Below are positions 60,049 to 64,000 of a stretch of 64,000 bases of DNA, one piece after another. The notes beneath the pieces are model-generated. The model was not told the origin of the DNA. It searched no databases and saw only the letters and a program-made list of their open reading frames with translations. The DNA comes from AWTP1-13 sp050248715 (GTDB lineage Bacteria > Pseudomonadota > Alphaproteobacteria > Rhizobiales > Hyphomicrobiaceae). The stretch lies in assembly GCA_050248715.1 (NCBI GenBank), contig JBFWRV010000011.1, positions 1 through 64,000 on the forward strand, written 5' to 3'. The position numbers and the translations under genes are program-made. Within the stretch, counting starts at the first letter, position 1. Each line of letters begins with the position of its first letter.

Positions 60049-60753
60049 ATGACCGCCGGCACGGACGCTGAGGTGGAATGGCTGGTCTCGCCAGGCCTCG
60101 TCCCCTACGAGGCCGCCACCGCATTCATGGCCGGGCGTGTGGAAGCAATCCTCGCCGGGAAGGCGCCGGAGCTCGTCTGGCTGCTGGAGCACCCGCCGCT
60201 CTATACCGCCGGGACCAGCGCCAAGGCGGCCGACCTCATCGAGCCGGAGCGCTTCCCGGTGCACCGGACCGGCCGCGGCGGGCAATTCACCTACCATGGG
60301 CCCGGCCAGCGTGTCGTCTACCTCATGCTCGACGTGCGCGCGCGCTGGGGGGACGTGCGCGCCTATGTCGGCGCGCTCGAGCAGCTGATCATCGAGACGC
60401 TGGCGCGGCTCGGCGTGGAAGGCGCGGTGCGCGAGGGACTGGTCGGCGTGTGGGTGCGGCGTCAGGAGGAGGAGCGCGTGCGGCAGGACAAGATCGCGGC
60501 GATCGGGGTACGCCTGCGTCGCTGGGTCAGCTCGCACGGGCTCAGCATTAACATCGCGCCCGAGCTTGCGCACTTCTTGGGCATCGTGCCCTGCGGCATC
60601 CGCGAGGATGGAGTCACGAGCTTGGCCGATCTCGGTGTGGCGGCCGGCATGGGCCACCTCGATGGGGAGTTGCGTCAGGTTTTCGAGCGCCGCATCGCCC
60701 CGACGCGGCCGTTGGCTATGGATGTGCCGGTCCTGGTGTCCACCCAAGTCTAG
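60049..60753 (+). CDS. lipB: lipoyl(octanoyl) transferase
   Basis: This 234-residue enzyme moves octanoate from acyl carrier protein to lipoyl domains, the first step of lipoate attachment to PdhB, PdhC and other E2 proteins. The motif RGGQFTYHGPGQ is at 76-87, the catalytic Lys148 in DKIAAIGVRL, and the acyl-accepting Cys182 in IVPCGI. ATG at 60049 gives the usual length; an ORF start 246 bases earlier is not supported. Confidence 0.95.
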   Translation: MTAGTDAEVEWLVSPGLVPYEAATAFMAGRVEAILAGKAPELVWLLEHPPLYTAGTSAKAADLIEPERFPVHRTGRGGQFTYHGPGQRVVYLMLDVRARWGDVRAYVGALEQLIIETLARLGVEGAVREGLVGVWVRRQEEERVRQDKIAAIGVRLRRWVSSHGLSINIAPELAHFLGIVPCGIREDGVTSLADLGVAAGMGHLDGELRQVFERRIAPTRPLAMDVPVLVSTQV

Positions 60754-60785
60754 CCGCAGCGAAGCCGCAGGCGTCCGAGTCTCTG

Positions 60786-61124
60786 CTAGCCCTTGGTGGC
60801 CGGGGGGCTGCCGCCCGGAGGCGTGGTCGGGGGGGCGGGAGTGTCGGGAGTATCGTAGTAGAGGTTGCCCTCTTCGATGGAGACGACGTCCTCGCCTTCC
60901 AGCTGATACTCCTCTTCCTGGTCGTCGTTGAGATGAACGGTGCACCCTTTGGCGCAGATCCCGGTCAACGTCTGTGAGGGCTTCAGGGAATGGTCTGTCC
61001 TGGTGTCGCCCTCGATGATCGTCACCTTGTGATCTTGATCATCGCGGTTGGTGATCGACACCGCGTGGGCTGCGGTGCTGCTCAACTGGAGCACGATCGC
61101 CCAAACCACACTTGCAAGACGCAT
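60786..61124 (-). CDS. small periplasmic hypothetical protein
   Basis: This 112-residue protein has a signal peptide MRLASVVWAIVLQLSSTAA cleaved near AHA. The mature part has VSITNRDDQDHKVTIIEGD, a CAKGCTVHLNDD segment with two cysteines that could form a disulfide, then an acidic stretch and a Pro/Thr-rich tail. I do not recognise a named family. A GTG at 61151 would add nine residues, and neither start has a good ribosome site. It lies just downstream of the lysine-rich peptide gene on the same strand. Confidence 0.68.
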   Translation of the reverse strand: MRLASVVWAIVLQLSSTAAHAVSITNRDDQDHKVTIIEGDTRTDHSLKPSQTLTGICAKGCTVHLNDDQEEEYQLEGEDVVSIEEGNLYYDTPDTPAPPTTPPGGSPPATKG

Positions 61125-61169
61125 CGACGGGATCAAACGCAAAGAGTGCACCCTTCTCGCTTCCGGACC

Positions 61170-61235
61170 TTACTTCTTTTTCTTCTTCGCGGTCTTCTTC
61201 TTCGCCGCGGTCTTCTTCGCCTTCTTCGCCTTCAT
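61170..61235 (-). CDS. 21-residue lysine-rich peptide
   Basis: On the minus strand ATG at 61235 opens a 21-codon frame ending in TAA. It contains only Met, Lys, Ala and Thr (MKAKKAKKTAAKKK start), with 14 lysines. GAAGGA sits six bases before the ATG, a near-ideal ribosome site, and AAG dominates the lysine codons as in this GC-rich genome. The composition resembles histone-H1-like C-terminal tails (HU/AlgP/KAK repeats) and would bind nucleic acid. It is upstream of the periplasmic protein gene and divergent from the LysR gene. It is too small for standard gene finders. Confidence 0.6.
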   Translation of the reverse strand: MKAKKAKKTAAKKKTAKKKKK

Positions 61236-61396
61236 AGTCTGTCCTTCCATTCAGTGACCGAGTCGCTCGAATCGAGTCCGAGCAGTGTCAATGTGAAAAT
61301 TTTTCCGCAGGATGCCAAACGCAATTTTCCGCTGACGCCTATCGATGTTTTCGATAGATACCATGGGAGCACGGAGTTCTGTTAGAGTCTTTCGCG

Positions 61397-62245
61397 ATGG
61401 ACATCGCACTCGCACGCACGTTCCTGATGGTGGCCGAGACAGGAAGCTTCATCGATGCGGGCCGCAAGCTGAACATCACGCAGTCGACGGTCAGCGCGCG
61501 CATCAGGGTCCTCGAGGAGTTGTTCGGTCGCCCGCTGTTTGAGCGTTCCAAGGACGGAGCGGAGCTGACGGGCGCGGGTGCGCAGTTCCAGAAGCATGCG
61601 CTGGCGCTCGTGCGGGTGTGGCAGCACGCGCAGCTCGAAGTCGGGTTCTCCGGGCCGTACCGGGACCACCTGGCGGTCGGCGCGCACGCCACGCTCTGGG
61701 ACGGCTTCCTGCTCAAGTGGATCTCCTGGCTGCGCGACAACATCCCCGACATCGCCATCTCGGCGTCCGCCAGCCTCTCCGCCGTGATGATCCAGCGTCT
61801 GCTCGAGGGCACGCTCGACCTGGCCATCATGTACCGCCCGGGGCAGCCGCCCGGCCTGACCATCGAGCACCTGTTCGATGAGGAGTTCGTGCTGGTGAGC
61901 AGCGCGCCCGCGCGCAGCCGGCGCCAGGAGAGCAACTACGTGTTCGTCGACTGGGGACCCGAGTTTCAGTCCGAGCACGCGGAAGCCTATCCCGAGCTCA
62001 CAAACACGGCGGTGAATCTCGATCTCGGGCCGCTGGGCCTCGACTTCCTTCTCGCCAACGAGGCCTCGGGCTACTTCCCGCGTCGCCTCGTCAAACACCA
62101 TGTTCGCCGACGCCGATTGCGCGTCCCGGCGCGGGCACGCACATTCACCTATCCCGTCTACATGGTTTATCCAGAAGCACGGGACGAGGAGGCTTATGAG
62201 CCGATCCTGGAGGGGCTGCGGAGGGCGGCGGTGCGGCTCATCTGA
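61397..62245 (+). CDS. LysR-family transcription regulator
   Basis: This 282-residue regulator has an N-terminal helix-turn-helix (FLMVAETGSFIDAGRKLNIT, then STVSARIRVLEELFGRPLFE, residues about 8-55). A PBP2-fold effector domain (about 85-280) includes LAVGAHATLWDGFLLKWISW and GTLDLAIMYRPG. The effector is unknown. The divergent neighbour is the lysine-rich peptide gene, which LysR proteins commonly would control. A small membrane-protein gene follows by 18 bases. Confidence 0.9.
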   Translation: MDIALARTFLMVAETGSFIDAGRKLNITQSTVSARIRVLEELFGRPLFERSKDGAELTGAGAQFQKHALALVRVWQHAQLEVGFSGPYRDHLAVGAHATLWDGFLLKWISWLRDNIPDIAISASASLSAVMIQRLLEGTLDLAIMYRPGQPPGLTIEHLFDEEFVLVSSAPARSRRQESNYVFVDWGPEFQSEHAEAYPELTNTAVNLDLGPLGLDFLLANEASGYFPRRLVKHHVRRRRLRVPARARTFTYPVYMVYPEARDEEAYEPILEGLRRAAVRLI

Positions 62246-62263
62246 GTGTGTGGAGCGTAACGG

Positions 62264-62611
62264 GTGGCCCTCATCGATCTTGGGTTCGTGCTGGCGGTCG
62301 TCGCCTTCGGCTGGGGCTTGAGCCTTGTCGCCTACCGCAGGATTGCTGCACCCCGCGCCTGGCCCATGGGAAGCTGGCAGACCCACCGTCCCCATCTGAT
62401 GATCCTGGTCGGCGCCGCCGCGGCTCTGGTTGCTCTCTCCTACGCGCTGGCGCGCGGCTACGGCGGATACCTTCTGAGCGCGGGGCTCATTCCCGCGTTC
62501 GGCATCGCGTGGGCTGCTTTCTGGATCGGGTTTTTTCGCGTCGGTGCGCAAAGCGCGCTGCTGCTGGCGCCCGCCGCAGCCGTCCTGCTGCTCGTGCACT
62601 GGCTCGGATAG
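62264..62611 (+). CDS. hypothetical four-helix membrane protein
   Basis: This 115-residue protein has hydrophobic segments at about 4-24, 45-65, 69-92 and 96-114 (SALLLAPAAAVLLLVHWLG). A basic loop RRIAAPRAWPMGSW lies between the first two. I do not recognise a family. GTG start, 18 bases after the LysR stop, suggests one transcript with it. The gap to nuoE is 135 bases. Confidence 0.65.
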   Translation: MALIDLGFVLAVVAFGWGLSLVAYRRIAAPRAWPMGSWQTHRPHLMILVGAAAALVALSYALARGYGGYLLSAGLIPAFGIAWAAFWIGFFRVGAQSALLLAPAAAVLLLVHWLG

Positions 62612-62746
62612 CCGGCCGAAGCTGTGCAGCGGGCGAGTTTGCCGCCTTCCTCATCCGTTGGGATCGCTCTAAGAAGCAGCGACAAGCCGGGGCGCGCACA
62701 CTATAAGGGGGGCGCCCGGGGCCGAGAGAAGGACACTTGCCGACCG

Positions 62747-63364
62747 ATGTCTGTCCGCCGACTGGATCCGAAGCAACCCGCTTCCTTCGCCTTCACGCCC
62801 GAGAACGAGGCCTGGGTGCGCGCCACTATCGCCAACTATCCGCCGGGCAAGCAGGCCTCGGCCGTGATCCCGGTTCTGTGGCGGGCGCAGGAGCAGCATG
62901 ACGGTTGGCTCCCGGAGCCGGCCCTGCGCCTCGTCGCGGACATGTTGGGCATGGCCTACATCCGCGTCTACGAGATCGCCACATTCTATACGATGTTCCA
63001 GCTTTCCCCCGTGGGCAAGAAGGCGCACGTGCAGGTCTGCGGCACGACGCCCTGCATGTTGCGGGGGTCCGAGGCGCTGGTCGAAGTGTGCAAGCGGCGC
63101 ATCAATCCCGAGCCGCATCATCTCTCCGCCGACGGCGACTTCTCTTGGGAAGAGGTCGAGTGCCTGGGCGTGTGCGCCAACGCGCCGATGGTGCAGATCT
63201 GGAAGGACACCTACGAGGACCTGACGCCGGAGCTGTTCGAGAAGGTGCTCGATGGCTTTGGCAAGGGGCAGCCTCCCGAGCCCGGGTCGCAGACCGGTCG
63301 GCAAGCCTCATGCCCGGCGGGCGGGCCTACGACGCTGAAAGAGTTTGCCAGGGCCGGGAAATAG
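62747..63364 (+). CDS. nuoE: NADH-quinone oxidoreductase subunit E
   Basis: This 205-residue complex I subunit of the NADH-dehydrogenase module carries one [2Fe-2S] cluster on Cys98, Cys103, Cys139 and Cys143 (CGTTPC and CLGVC). YPPGKQASAVIPVLWRAQEQ and EIATFYTMFQLSPVGK are standard alphaproteobacterial NuoE sequence. The C-terminal 40 residues are low-complexity, as usual in this group. It is followed after 12 bases by nuoF. The genes immediately upstream are not nuoABCD. Confidence 0.96.
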   Translation: MSVRRLDPKQPASFAFTPENEAWVRATIANYPPGKQASAVIPVLWRAQEQHDGWLPEPALRLVADMLGMAYIRVYEIATFYTMFQLSPVGKKAHVQVCGTTPCMLRGSEALVEVCKRRINPEPHHLSADGDFSWEEVECLGVCANAPMVQIWKDTYEDLTPELFEKVLDGFGKGQPPEPGSQTGRQASCPAGGPTTLKEFARAGK

Positions 63365-63376
63365 GGGCACTCCACC

Positions 63377-64000
63377 GTGGCATTGCAGGACAAAGACCGC
63401 ATCTTCAAGAATGTCTACGGTTTCCAGGATTGGAAGCTCGCGGGTGCCAGGGCGCGTGGTGCCTGGGACAACACCAAGGCGCTGATCGACAAGGGCCACG
63501 ACTGGATCATCAACGAGGTCAAGTCGTCGGGGCTGCGCGGGCGGGGCGGCGCCGGCTTCCCGACCGGCCTCAAGTGGTCGTTCATGCCCAAGAGCGATCC
63601 GCGGCCGTCCTATCTCGTCATCAACGCCGACGAATCCGAGCCCGGCTCCTGCAAGGACCGGGAGATCATGCGGCACGATCCTCACCTTCTGATCGAGGGC
63701 GCGCTGCTCGCCTCTTTCTCCATGCGGGCGCATACCTGCTACACCTACGTGCGCGGCGAGTTCATCCGCGAGCGCGAGCGCCTGCAGGCGGCCGTCGACG
63801 AAGCCTACGAGGCCAGGTTGATCGGCAAGAACAACATCCACGGCTGGGACTTCGATTTCATCATTCATCACGGTGCCGGGGCCTACATCTGCGGCGAGGA
63901 GACGGCGCTGCTCGAAAGTCTCGAGGGCAAGAAGGGCCTGCCGCGCATGAAGCCGCCGTTTCCGGCCAACGTGGGCCTCTACGGCGCGCCAACGACCGTG
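63377..64000 (+). CDS. nuoF: NADH-quinone oxidoreductase subunit F, 5' part
   Basis: 208 codons of nuoF are in the window and the gene continues beyond it. The start is GTG (VALQDKDRIFKNVYG). RGRGGAGFPTGLKWSFM is the FMN-binding glycine-rich loop, NADESEPGSCKDREIM and IHHGAGAYICGEETALLESL are the NAD/FMN regions. NuoF is the entry point for NADH electrons into complex I. The [4Fe-4S] cysteines are in the missing C-terminal part. Confidence 0.96.
   Translation, partial: MALQDKDRIFKNVYGFQDWKLAGARARGAWDNTKALIDKGHDWIINEVKSSGLRGRGGAGFPTGLKWSFMPKSDPRPSYLVINADESEPGSCKDREIMRHDPHLLIEGALLASFSMRAHTCYTYVRGEFIRERERLQAAVDEAYEARLIGKNNIHGWDFDFIIHHGAGAYICGEETALLESLEGKKGLPRMKPPFPANVGLYGAPTTV

Noticed and set aside
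1..64000. CRISPR array, prophage or insertion sequence
   Set aside because: No regularly spaced repeats, no cas genes, no transposase or integrase, and no phage structural genes were seen on either strand.

Overview
The window is GC-rich alphaproteobacterial chromosome, most likely from the Hyphomicrobiales (Rhizobiales). The evidence is the gene order eno-ftsB-pdhA-pdhB-pdhC-lpdA with a lipoyl domain fused to PdhB, many protein families typical of that order (DUF952, DUF4031, DUF2147, GFA-fold proteins, MmgE/PrpD, solute-binding tripartite tricarboxylate transporters), frequent ATGA/TGATG coupling, and palindromic repeats scattered through intergenic and even coding DNA. This placement rests on gene content alone, because no rRNA or phylogenetic marker was compared.

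Positions 1-14 kb: a tRNA-Ser(TGA) is followed by a ten-gene leftward catabolic operon and a divergent MmgE/PrpD gene. The operon encodes a FCD-type GntR regulator, a PrpB/PEP-mutase-family lyase, a tricarballylate-dehydrogenase-like flavoprotein, a TctCBA transporter, an NTF2-like protein, an AcnA-type aconitase, a hydantoinase/imidase-like amidohydrolase and an N-carbamoylsarcosine-amidase/maleamate-amidase-like hydrolase. Three copies of an 8-bp dyad (TGTYRACA) lie between the regulator and the PrpD gene. I read this as a coherent but uncharacterised route: import of a polycarboxylate (perhaps an imide or half-amide), ring opening and deamidation, desaturation, hydration by aconitase or PrpD, and C-C cleavage. 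It is the best candidate for an undescribed system here.

Positions 14-30 kb: small housekeeping and unknown genes (DUF2147, DUF952, a frameshifted secreted protein, LysE exporter, coaD, DUF4031, two tandem cyclophilins, bioY), then queA-tgt of queuosine synthesis, a ParDE-like toxin-antitoxin pair and a DMT transporter. A membrane Ser/Thr kinase with PDZ and Sel1 repeats follows, and a secreted paralogue of its extracytoplasmic half lies on the far side of an MDR reductase. Tgt lacks three of its four zinc ligands, and queA carries two in-frame repeat insertions.

Positions 30-41 kb: thrS, a secreted M23 peptidase, queF, a FolM-like SDR with folB, a family-2 glycosyltransferase, a lone ParA ATPase, queC with an 82-residue partner and a GFA-fold gene, lepB, then eno. 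Positions 41-50 kb: ftsB and the whole pyruvate dehydrogenase complex, interrupted by a membrane protein, a GFA-fold protein and two paralogous lipoproteins. Positions 50-59.6 kb: a CoxSLM-G molybdenum hydroxylase set (form II signature), an ABC-F ATPase, an AraC regulator, VOC and SRPBCC proteins, a DNA alkyltransferase and a hotdog thioesterase. Positions 59.6-64 kb: tRNA-Leu(GAG), lipB (which would supply the lipoyl groups used by PdhB and PdhC), a periplasmic protein, a 21-residue lysine-rich peptide gene, a LysR regulator, a membrane protein, nuoE and the first part of nuoF.
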